NCBI GenBank assembly: GCA_023818725.1
Contig: JAMWBX010000002.1
Location: forward strand, 1-20,317
DNA from: Candidatus Omnitrophota bacterium
GTDB lineage: Bacteria > Ratteibacteria > UBA8468 > B48-G9 > DTJG01
DNA: 20,317 nucleotides
Reading direction: 5' to 3'
Shown here: positions 1 through 7,329 of the stretch, in pieces
Position numbering within the stretch: position 1 is the first letter of the stretch
How the letters are laid out: every line of letters begins with the position of its first letter
Notes under the pieces: model-generated
The model's input: the letters and a program-made list of their open reading frames with translations, nothing else
Told to the model about the DNA's origin: nothing
Databases searched by the model: none
Position numbers and translations under genes: made by a program

Positions 1-1965
1 ATGCCACATATCGGTTCGCGCCTGAATTGAATGATTATTCCATGGTGGACCTGCTTCATGCGCTGACCAAACAGGACCATACCAGTATGCGTTAAGTATT
101 TTGTTATCCCTTGCGACATGGCTTGCTGTGTAGGTTTTCATTGTCCAGGCCGACCTGCCAGCATATCCAATGAGGTAATGCCCGAGAACCTGTTTGTTTT
201 TCATTGCGGCAGAGCGCATAAGTTCTGAGTTATAGGTTGTGCATTGCCTTGTTGAGGAGCCATTAGCCCAATCCTCGCTCCACAGGGAGTTGTTATCATC
301 TGAATCAAGCAGGTCAAAATAGTCGACACCTATGCAGGAAAAATTTGCTACATATACCGCCGCATCAGAAAAATTGACATTTACAGGGAATTTAGCTCTA
401 TAAGCATTTTCGATTTCCTCTCGGAGCTGTCGGATAAGCTTGCTTAATGCGTATGTGCGAAATTTCTGCGTGTAATAGAAAAGTTCTGGCTGAGTTTGCC
501 TCTGTGTACTATCAACAGGTCGTATACTTTCCCGGTTCTGCGGCCCTAAAACAGAGGGGCTTATTTTCATCTCCTGAAGGTATGAGCGGAAACAGGCAGC
601 ACAGATTTCACAGTTAATCATATGTTCCACTGAAAGGCCCTGTGGTTCGTCCATCAGCATGCAGTACGCTATGTCAGAAACCTTTTTGTTTTCTTTTTTG
701 AATTGCTCTGCCTCTGCTTTTACTGTATTTTTTACCTGATCGAGGTCGAATCCACAATAGCAAAAGTAGTTTTTTCTCAAACCAGCATTCCAGGCTCCTG
801 TTGACAAAATGATCTTTTCTTTATTGGAGAACCCGAAATAATCAAGGGTTTTCCATTCCCTATAAAAGGTTTTTTTATCTACAGGAGCAACCACAGGACT
901 GATTTGCTCCTGCACAGTTGGAAGATTTGCAGAGACGAAAAATGGGAATATAGAAGGTTTTTTACCTGTATCAGGCCAATTCATTCTATCTGCTATCTCA
1001 CCATATTTCATAGCCAGTTCCAGATCTGTTGTAAATTTTTCAGGATGCTGCTTGAAGTCAGGGGGTATGATTATTCGCATTGAGCCATAGACATCCCTTT
1101 CAATCGTCTTAACTATGGCTTTTTCGTCTGGTTTGTCTGCAAACTCAAATTTTGCATTGAGTCGTGGCGCGACATCAGAATACCAATATCTTGCGGAGAG
1201 AGTAAGGTTTGCACCAGAATCAAAATACATCAGTTTTGTGATATTTATCCAGTCTGTTTTCTGGTTGTTGTCAAAAAGATCTTTCTGTCCCTTGATGGGC
1301 TGCACATTCTGTTCAAGCCCGTAGTTTGTCAGTGCAAAATGGGCGTACCAGGGAGCGCGATAATAGTTGGCAAAAATATGGATATAAAACGGTTTTTCAT
1401 GTCCTGAACCAAAAGTAATTCTGAGATAAATCTGGGGTCCAAACATAGTGTTGTCGGCCGGTTCGTTTAATCGGTCTGATATAAGAATGCAATCAATGGC
1501 TCTTGTGAAGAAATAGTAGGGAGAATTTCTGTCATACTTACTTATCACGATTCTATATGTCCCTTCTTTCAGGAACACCTCTAAATCGTCCCAGACATAA
1601 TCAAGATCCACATACTCGCTTTTTCTCTGGACATCAAAATTTTTGCTTGCTATTTTATCTGCTCCAGAATATACGGTGATGGTGAAAGGGCCCCTGTAAT
1701 AATACGACTGAAGATACCGAACCCAAATTTTGTAAGTGCCGTCTTTTTTTATCTCAAAATTTTTGCTTGCGGTTGACTCAAAATCTCCGTCTGCTCCATG
1801 AAGAACCTTCATCCATGTTGCCTGTCTTGCAATGTATCCAGTTTGATCTGGTTTCCATCCATTTCCCTCCACATCAAAAGAGTTTGCATCAAGATATAAA
1901 ATTTCCGCAAAACACGCGGGAAGAAGCAAAAAGATGTGGATGAGAAAAGCCAGAAGTTTCTTCAT
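1..1965 (-). CDS. Large secreted protein, probable glycoside hydrolase (3' end beyond window)
   Basis: The minus-strand frame is open from the ATG at 1965 to the window edge, giving 655 residues with no stop; the C-terminus is missing. Residues 1-20 look like a signal peptide: two lysines, a hydrophobic stretch, then an AxA-type or weak lipobox-like end (LPACFA). Residues about 35-170 contain repeated short beta motifs with aromatic residues, such as KIWVRYLQSYYYRG, which resemble carbohydrate-binding or PPC-like sandwiches. The region after about residue 330 looks like a TIM barrel. E440 in MLMDEPQG and E564 in LWSEDW are plausible acid/base and nucleophile of a clan GH-A-like hydrolase. A cysteine group (C402, C404, C452, C455, C458) is unusual for an exported hydrolase. 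The ATG overlaps the upstream gene's stop (ATGA, 1962-1965), so translation is probably coupled. The gene is certain; the hydrolase role is inferred. Confidence 0.8.
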   Translation of the reverse strand, partial: MKKLLAFLIHIFLLLPACFAEILYLDANSFDVEGNGWKPDQTGYIARQATWMKVLHGADGDFESTASKNFEIKKDGTYKIWVRYLQSYYYRGPFTITVYSGADKIASKNFDVQRKSEYVDLDYVWDDLEVFLKEGTYRIVISKYDRNSPYYFFTRAIDCILISDRLNEPADNTMFGPQIYLRITFGSGHEKPFYIHIFANYYRAPWYAHFALTNYGLEQNVQPIKGQKDLFDNNQKTDWINITKLMYFDSGANLTLSARYWYSDVAPRLNAKFEFADKPDEKAIVKTIERDVYGSMRIIIPPDFKQHPEKFTTDLELAMKYGEIADRMNWPDTGKKPSIFPFFVSANLPTVQEQISPVVAPVDKKTFYREWKTLDYFGFSNKEKIILSTGAWNAGLRKNYFCYCGFDLDQVKNTVKAEAEQFKKENKKVSDIAYCMLMDEPQGLSVEHMINCEICAACFRSYLQEMKISPSVLGPQNRESIRPVDSTQRQTQPELFYYTQKFRTYALSKLIRQLREEIENAYRAKFPVNVNFSDAAVYVANFSCIGVDYFDLLDSDDNNSLWSEDWANGSSTRQCTTYNSELMRSAAMKNKQVLGHYLIGYAGRSAWTMKTYTASHVARDNKILNAYWYGPVWSAHEAGPPWNNHSIQARTDMWH

Positions 1966-3107
1966 TTAGAGGTTCCCAGATTTCTGGCAATTTCGAAGTA
2001 TAACTGTAGTTGCTCAAAAGTTGTTTCCGGCGTCACCGGACTTCCTATGGACATCACAAACCGTCTTTTGTTTCTTTTACCTGCGTTAATCTGACGGGAT
2101 ATTTCTTTTTCCAGGCTTTCGGCAGTAGCATATGGCAGAAGGTTAATTGCATCAAGGTTTCCGAAGACAACAAACCTGCCATTGACTGCGTCCACAACCT
2201 TTTCTATGTCTATCTCAAAACCCTTTTTACCCTCTTCAAATGCTAAAGCGTCTGCACCAATATCAAATATTTTATCAAGCCTGTCCCAGGGATTACCGCA
2301 GTAGTAATAGATACTTTTAGCTCCAAGGTCTTTTATGGCACCAACAAGCTTTTTCATATAAGGAACATTAAAACTTTCAAAAGCAGATGGACTTATCATA
2401 TCGGTCATGCATTCCTCAATCCAGATAAGTTCTGCTCCGCAAGCGACATACTTTTCTAAGGTACTTATGCTCATTTCAAGAAACCTTTCACAGCCATATT
2501 TGATAATCTCAGGACTCGTTTTAAGCAGAGTCATCAATCCCTCAAATCCCAGAATCCCGTAAATATTCCATAAAGGTGACGCAACATGGCTCATAGGCAT
2601 TCTGTCAGGAAACCTTTTTATCAGGGCACGGGCAAGTTCGTGCCTTCCATTTTTGAAAATTTCCTCTTTGCTGAGTTTCTTTGGCTTTTCTGGAAGAAGT
2701 TTTTCAATATCAGAGACTGTCTCAGGAAACTTTTCAATTGTGACTGATTGGGTTCTGCCAGAGACAGACCACCCAGCAACAACGGGCTTAAAAACTTCTC
2801 TTGTTGCTTTTGTTTTCTTATCAACTATCTGTATTCTGTCCTGCAAAATATTTACTGTGGTATTTTCGCGCTCATCATAGCTGTAAAAAGGGTGCACGAC
2901 GAACCAGTCCTGATTAATCTTAGAGTGTATTTCAGAATAACACTCTATCTGGGATTTAATATCAGTAAGATGCACAGTATACCAGGGATAAGATGTCAGC
3001 GTAGACCAGTGGTCTCTGATAAATATGCCTTCATAACATATTACAACAGCAAATTCGTCTGAACCATCTTTTGAAAATGCGCACTGTATCTTTTCTTTTC
3101 CTGTCAT
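1962..3107 (-). CDS. UroD/MtaA-superfamily protein, methyltransferase-like
   Basis: A 381-residue protein of the uroporphyrinogen decarboxylase superfamily, which includes haem-pathway UroD and the cobalamin/coenzyme M methyltransferases MtaA and CmuA. Visible family features are an MSHVASPLW strand (171-180), YYYCGNPWD (267-275), FGNLDA (315-320) and IGSPVTPET (354-362). In MtaA-type members the first zinc ligand is the His of an HxCGN-like motif; here Y268 occupies that place, although C270 remains. This may mean altered metal binding or a non-methyltransferase role. A longer reading frame runs to 3404, but the start at 3107 is preferred because its ATG overlaps the preceding gene's TGA (ATGA, 3104-3107) and the homologous sequence begins there. 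The position between a DUF4038 hydrolase and a secreted protein argues against haem synthesis. A role in demethylating or modifying a sugar-linked compound is inference. Confidence 0.85.
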   Translation of the reverse strand: MTGKEKIQCAFSKDGSDEFAVVICYEGIFIRDHWSTLTSYPWYTVHLTDIKSQIECYSEIHSKINQDWFVVHPFYSYDERENTTVNILQDRIQIVDKKTKATREVFKPVVAGWSVSGRTQSVTIEKFPETVSDIEKLLPEKPKKLSKEEIFKNGRHELARALIKRFPDRMPMSHVASPLWNIYGILGFEGLMTLLKTSPEIIKYGCERFLEMSISTLEKYVACGAELIWIEECMTDMISPSAFESFNVPYMKKLVGAIKDLGAKSIYYYCGNPWDRLDKIFDIGADALAFEEGKKGFEIDIEKVVDAVNGRFVVFGNLDAINLLPYATAESLEKEISRQINAGKRNKRRFVMSIGSPVTPETTFEQLQLYFEIARNLGTSK

Positions 3108-4699
3108 TTCTTTTTTAAAGTTATCACCCAATCCTGAAAAACAGGCACCATTGACCAGTAATTTTTCGGTAGAGCCCACTCTCCTTGTCGATTGGTTGTT
3201 ATTGTAAATTTTTTCACTATCCTGGCGTCTTTTGGATTGACAAAGGCAAAGAGATACTCCTTTCCCGGAGACAAACCTTTTATAGCTTTTATTCCTGCTA
3301 AATTGAATGCATTCGGACCTGCATAAATAACCATAATCTTTTCTGGAATTTCTGCTGCGAAAATACAATCGTTTTCTTTCTCGCAAGCAATCTTTTCCCG
3401 GCATGGGACAAAATCAGGCCACCCAGTCTTTTCAAGGATTTTTTTGCCAGTAGCAACATGCTGGCTGCCCGGTAGCTTATAAGCGCTCTGCCAGGGAGTA
3501 TCTCCCCAGGATCGACCTCTGGGTGAAGGTCCATATGGTTTTTTTTCGGTGTTGATCTGCCAGATGCCATTTGCCCCATAGGTATATCCATAAGCGCCTG
3601 AAAGAAGACTACCCCAGAAGCAGATTCTTTGTATTTCTTCTCTGCATGCTTCTCCTATTCCTTCATAATTGACCTCGCCAACTACAACAGGTTTTAAAGG
3701 GAAGGCTTCCTTTGCCTTTCTTATAAAAGACCAGGTGTCTTCAAAGGAGGTATGGCTTCCGTGTCCTGTTTGAAGCATATTGATATCAAGAATTTCGGGT
3801 TTTTCCAGTTGCTCGTGCCCAAGATGTGTTGGATGAGTTGTTATGGGATGTTTAAATGGATCTATGTCTCTGATGTACTGTGCGACATCTGTCCATGCCC
3901 TTTTTTGAAACTCTTTATCTTGATCCCTTTTATCAGAAAGATAATACGGCATAATTGTTTCTCCTGCAATACACCAGATTACTGGATATGCCGACCATCG
4001 GGCAATAATGTTTTTCCAGTGCCTTTTCATTTTTTCAATTCCTGTCCAATGGATGTAATAACCCCAGGCGCCAACAATACATGGCACAATGCCGCAGTCG
4101 CATAAATGACAAATACGCCAGTCAGCGGATCTGAAATAGTCGGGATTTAATTTAGAAAAATCCTTTGAGTAAGGAAAACCACCATCACCTTTGCCACGAT
4201 GGTCATACCAGTTCATGTCAGGATAGAGTCCAGCTACAATCTGCACAACGGTAAATCCTTTATTTATTCTATCCTGAGCAAGGGTTTTGAATCCATTTTT
4301 GTCTAACCTCTTACATAAACCCATCCACCATGTATCTCCAAGCCAGAAAAAATTTTTTCCATCAGCATAAACAATTTTTCCTTCTTTCACAAAAGGGAAG
4401 CCATGCTTGTAAAGAGGATTTTCTTCTTTTTTCGGTTTAACAATTGAACAACTGCCTTTTTGTTGCGAAAGCCCTTTGATTTCAGGATCGCAAGCTGTTT
4501 CAAATGTGTGAATACCTGGTTCATTTGAAGAATACCTTATCTTCCATATGTCTTTGCCGTCCCAGAATCCGGGTACATTTATTATCTTTCCTGAAGGAGA
4601 GACAAATCTTGCTGAGAATTCAATGCTCTCTGGAGAAAATTTTTCTTTTGCCACGAAGGTGAACTCAACTACCCTGTTAATACCTGTTTGTCTACTCAT
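3104..4699 (-). CDS. DUF5060/DUF4038 glycosidase-like protein
   Basis: A 531-residue protein. Residues about 8-90 form the DUF5060 beta-sandwich (VEFTFVAKEKF, then GIHTFETAC). Residues about 100-425 form the DUF4038 TIM barrel, recognised from FFWLGDTWWMGL (117-128), a KGFTVVQIVAGLYPD strand and IWCIAGET. The last ~90 residues fit the C-terminal sandwich usual in this architecture (IMVIYAGPNAFNLAG onward). E247 in AGE and E342 in VVVGEVNYEG are the expected acid/base and nucleophile positions for a retaining GH-A-like enzyme. No signal peptide is seen, so it probably acts on oligosaccharides in the cytoplasm. The start at 4699 has a GGGGG ribosome site 6-10 bases upstream and a promoter just beyond. 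It is the first gene of a three-gene coupled operon. Family assignment is confident; the substrate is unknown. Confidence 0.9.
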   Translation of the reverse strand: MSRQTGINRVVEFTFVAKEKFSPESIEFSARFVSPSGKIINVPGFWDGKDIWKIRYSSNEPGIHTFETACDPEIKGLSQQKGSCSIVKPKKEENPLYKHGFPFVKEGKIVYADGKNFFWLGDTWWMGLCKRLDKNGFKTLAQDRINKGFTVVQIVAGLYPDMNWYDHRGKGDGGFPYSKDFSKLNPDYFRSADWRICHLCDCGIVPCIVGAWGYYIHWTGIEKMKRHWKNIIARWSAYPVIWCIAGETIMPYYLSDKRDQDKEFQKRAWTDVAQYIRDIDPFKHPITTHPTHLGHEQLEKPEILDINMLQTGHGSHTSFEDTWSFIRKAKEAFPLKPVVVGEVNYEGIGEACREEIQRICFWGSLLSGAYGYTYGANGIWQINTEKKPYGPSPRGRSWGDTPWQSAYKLPGSQHVATGKKILEKTGWPDFVPCREKIACEKENDCIFAAEIPEKIMVIYAGPNAFNLAGIKAIKGLSPGKEYLFAFVNPKDARIVKKFTITTNRQGEWALPKNYWSMVPVFQDWVITLKKK

Positions 4700-4720
4700 C
4701 TCATCCCCCTTTTTTTTTAC

Positions 4721-4748
4721 ATTATATCATCAATCTAAGAACAGTTAA
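4721..4748 (-). promoter_or_regulatory. Promoter for the DUF4038-UroD-secreted protein operon
   Basis: On the minus strand a perfect TATAAT (plus-strand 4721-4726) lies 16 bases downstream of TTAACT (plus-strand 4743-4748), which matches four of six bases of the sigma-70 -35 consensus. The leader would be very short: an A-run, the GGGGG ribosome site, then ATG at 4699. Reasonable but unproven. Confidence 0.5.
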
Positions 4749-4780
4749 ACACCAGAATTTTCAGACAGTGAACAGGACTC

Positions 4781-4809
4781 TTGACAAAAATTTTATTATT
4801 CTATAAAAT
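4781..4809 (+). promoter_or_regulatory. Sigma-70-type promoter for the 4Fe-4S/metY/cysK segment
   Basis: TTGACA at 4781-4786, a 17-base spacer, and TAAAAT at 4804-4809 give a near-consensus housekeeping promoter. An AAAGGTG ribosome site (4844-4850) precedes the ATG at 4852. It is back to back with the minus-strand promoter, with the two -35 boxes about 32 bases apart, so a shared regulator between them is possible. No clear operator palindrome is visible. Confidence 0.6.
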
Positions 4810-4851
4810 ATGTAGAATTGATAGAGTGTTTGCTAAACAAAAGAAAGGTGT

Positions 4852-5540
4852 ATGAACAGGGTTAAAAGAAGAATAATAGAAATCGATGAAGAAAAATGCA
4901 CCGGTTGCGGGCAATGTATTCCAGAATGTCCAGAAGGCGCGATACAGGTAATTGATGGTAAAGCGAGAATCATAAGTGATTTGTTCTACGATGGGCTCGG
5001 CGCCTGTGTGGGTAGTTGTCCTTATGGAGCGCTTAAGATTACAGAAAGGTTATCCGAGCCTTATGATGAGAGAAAAGTAATGGAAAACATCATCAGTAAG
5101 GGAGACAATACTATAAGGGCGCATTTAAAACACCTGCATGGCCATGGAGAAAAAGAATATTTGAAACAGGCCCTCGAATACAATTGCGTCTTGTGAATCC
5201 CAACGCTGATTGTTTCAGGAAGTCAGACATTGTTATTGCGGCTGACTGCACGGGATATGCGTATGGTAATTTTCACAGCCGGATTCTGGGAGAAAAACCA
5301 TTGATTATTGCATGTCCAAAGCTTGACCATGATAAGGAAGCTTATATTGAAAAAATAAGGCTTCTTGTAGATGAAGCCATGGTCAGCACAATAACTGTTG
5401 TGATAATGGAGGTTCCGTGCTGCTCAGGTTTGATAAGAATTGTTAAGCAGGGAGTCAGTCAATCAGAAAGAAAGATTCCTGTAAGAAAAGTTGTAATAGG
5501 AATAAACGGTAATTTTTTGAATGAGGAATTGGTACATTAA
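4852..5540 (+). pseudogene. Broken 4Fe-4S ferredoxin-domain protein, two out-of-frame halves
   Basis: The first half (4852-5196) encodes a 4Fe-4S protein: CTGCGQCIPECPEGA gives C16, C19, C22 and C26, followed by GLGACVGSCP. The second half (5184-5540, readable only from a TTG) keeps the C-terminal motifs seen in longer single-chain relatives: IQLRLVNPNA, DIVIAADC, IIACPKLD and IMEVPCC. In relatives known to me these are one chain joined by a linker with a CPG-type motif. Here the first frame stops just after EYLKQALEY and the family sequence resumes at about 5175 in another frame, so a central segment is missing with a frame change. The residue before DGLGAC, normally a cluster cysteine in these relatives, is Tyr46. 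The best reading is a decayed or artefactually deleted gene. The first half could still be made as a 114-residue ferredoxin-like fragment. Confidence 0.7.
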
Positions 5541-5576
5541 ACAGGAAAAAACAAGCTTTTTTAACAGGAGACAGGG

Positions 5577-6267
5577 ATGGAAAAAGAGCCGTTGAAACTA
5601 AAAGTTGAATGCCTGGTTATTCATGGCGGGCAGAGGCCTGATACTGCGACAGGTTCTCGGGCAGTGCCTATATTTCAGACAACCTCATATCAATTCAAAA
5701 ATACAGAGCATGCCGCAAATTTATTGGCTTTAAGAGAATTCGGCAATATTTACACAAGAATAATGAATCCCATAACCGAAGTCTTTGAAAACAGAGGCGG
5801 AAAGTTCCCTCTTATTTCAGATCCTGATCCCAGTTACCACGGACTTAATTTTATAGAGGCTTTTGGAAATATTGCTTATATAGTCAAGGCAAGGGTTAAC
5901 CTTTTAAGAGATTTAGGGCCTGTTCTATCCCCTTTTAATTCTTTCCTTTTTCTTCAAGGGCTTGAAACGCTTCATCTAAGAATGAGCGCACATTCTGAAA
6001 ACGCTCTGACTGTCGCAGAATTTCTTGAAAAACATCCGAAGGCTTCCTGGTTAAGATATCCTGGGCTTGAAAGCAGTCTGGAAAAAGAAAAAGTAAAGAA
6101 ATATCTTAAGAAAGGCGCTGACGCCTGGCTCAACCACACACCAGCAGTTATCTCCAGAAGAACAGCGGTCAACAGGTGTTACCCCTGTTTTCATAAGATT
6201 ATGTATCGGGCTTGAACACGTGGACGACATTGTCTATGATATAAAAAAGGCGCTTGAAAACATATAA
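5577..6267 (+). pseudogene. metY: Deleted and frameshifted O-acetylhomoserine sulfhydrylase (MetY)
   Basis: MetY is a PLP enzyme that makes homocysteine (or cysteine) from an O-acetylated amino acid and sulfide, and is usually about 425-440 residues. The N-terminus is clear (VIHGGQRPDTATGSRAVPIF, then IYTRIMNPITEVFE). The sequence then jumps to NRGGKFPLISDPDPSYHG and ALSPFN-like text (LSPFNSFLFLQGLETL). About 145-150 codons are skipped, including the PLP lysine in the SxTKFIGGHG region. After KKYLKKGA (about 6118) another ~40 codons are missing and the frame changes. The family C-terminus resumes in a different frame as PGSTTHQQLSPEEQ and continues to GLEHVDDIVYD, with a stop at 6265-6267. 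The original frame runs on to a spurious stop at 6213-6215. An AGGAG ribosome site precedes 5577. Without the catalytic lysine it cannot be an active MetY. Confidence 0.85.
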
Positions 6268-6278
6268 AAGGAGGGAAA

Positions 6279-7232
6279 ATGAGAATTTTTAATGATATTA
6301 CAGAAACAATTGGTAATACACCGCTGGTGCGGCTGAACAAAATCACTCAGGGTATCGACGCGATAGTTGTCGCAAAACTTGAATCATTCAATCCTCTTTC
6401 CAGTGTTAAAGACAGAATCGGCGTTGCGATGATCGAAGATGCAGAAAAAAAAGGTCTACTTCGAAAGGATTCAGTTATAGTGGAGCCAACAAGCGGTAAT
6501 ACTGGTATTGCTCTTGCTTTTGTTGCTGCTGCAAAGGGATACAAGCTTATTCTTACTATGCCTGAAACAATGAGCATGGAAAGAAGACTTCTTTTAAGGA
6601 TTTTTGGTGCAGAGCTTGTTTTAACCCCTGGAAGCGAAGGAATGAAAGGCGCAGTAAAAAAGGCAGAAGAACTTTTAAAGGAGATACCTGGCGCAGTGAT
6701 GCTTCAGCAGTTCAAAAACCCAGCAAATCCTGAGATACACCGAAAGACAACCGCAGAGGAAATCTGGAAAGATACAGACGGAAAAGTTGACATTCTTGTT
6801 AGCGGAGTCGGAACAGGTGGCACAATTACAGGTGTGGCTGAGGTAATAAAGAAAAGAAAAAAGGATTTTAAAGCCATCGCTGTTGAACCAGAGGCGTCAC
6901 CCGTTTTATCAGGAGGAGAGCCAGGGTCTCATAAGATTCAGGGGATAGGCGCCGGGTTTATACCTGATGTGCTCAATTTAAAGATTATCGATGAAATAAT
7001 AAGGGTAAAAGATGAAGATGCGGGTGAGACAGCGAGAAAACTTGCAAAATTGGAGGGAATACTATGCGGTATTTCCAGCGGAGCTGCATGCTGGGCTGCT
7101 GTGGAGGTCGCGAAAAGAAAAGAAAACAGAAATAAGATGATAGTAGTGGTACTACCTGACACCGGTGAAAGATATCTTTCAACATGGCTATTTCAAGAAC
7201 AGGGCTCAGTAGATGCAAATGTGGCCATATAA
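6279..7232 (+). CDS. cysK: Cysteine synthase (O-acetylserine sulfhydrylase)
   Basis: A 317-residue fold-type II PLP enzyme that joins O-acetylserine and sulfide to give cysteine. The PLP lysine is K44 in SSVKDR. The substrate loop TSGNT is at 71-75, the phosphate-binding [10 protein letters not shown] at 176-185, the QGIGAGFIP loop at 221-229, GISSGAA at 264-270 and [10 protein letters not shown] at 293-302. The length is normal and all key residues are present, so the gene is intact, unlike the two disrupted genes upstream. The start at 6279 follows an AGGAGGG site and lies 11 bases after the metY remnant, so it was probably the last gene of a sulfur-assimilation operon driven from 4781. With MetY broken, cysteine made here cannot be turned into methionine through this locus. 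Confidence 0.95.
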   Translation: MRIFNDITETIGNTPLVRLNKITQGIDAIVVAKLESFNPLSSVKDRIGVAMIEDAEKKGLLRKDSVIVEPTSGNTGIALAFVAAAKGYKLILTMPETMSMERRLLLRIFGAELVLTPGSEGMKGAVKKAEELLKEIPGAVMLQQFKNPANPEIHRKTTAEEIWKDTDGKVDILVSGVGTGGTITGVAEVIKKRKKDFKAIAVEPEASPVLSGGEPGSHKIQGIGAGFIPDVLNLKIIDEIIRVKDEDAGETARKLAKLEGILCGISSGAACWAAVEVAKRKENRNKMIVVVLPDTGERYLSTWLFQEQGSVDANVAI

Positions 7233-7282
7233 GGATAAATGGGATCTTGGCCAATGCGAAGAGAAAAACCCAATTTTAGGGC

Positions 7283-7310
7283 TTGATTTTCGGACCATGT
7301 GATGTAAAAT
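7283..7310 (+). promoter_or_regulatory. Possible promoter upstream of the TGS-domain gene
   Basis: TTGATT at 7283-7288, a 16-base spacer and TAAAAT at 7305-7310 lie in the 97-base gap after cysK, 20 bases before the ATG at 7330. A palindrome TTGGCCAA sits at about 7249. No hairpin-plus-U terminator is seen after cysK. Weak but plausible. Confidence 0.35.
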
Positions 7311-7329
7311 ACTTGCCAAAAGGTAAGAT

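Noticed and set aside
1115..1324. 69-residue plus-strand open frame
   Set aside because: It lies inside the large minus-strand secreted-protein gene, whose frame is open across the first 1965 bases.
3108..3404. N-terminal extension of the UroD-family gene to 3404
   Set aside because: The extra 99 residues are an out-of-frame reading of the DUF4038 gene, rich in Arg/Lys/Ser, with no family similarity. The ATGA start at 3107 fits better.
5184..5540. A separate small gene starting at a TTG
   Set aside because: No ribosome site precedes it, and its content matches the C-terminal half of the 4Fe-4S protein, with matching sequence already visible before the TTG. It is treated as part of the broken gene.
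7233..7329. Terminator or riboswitch after cysK
   Set aside because: Only a short TTGGCCAA palindrome and a weak CCC/GGG pairing are visible, with no U-tract.
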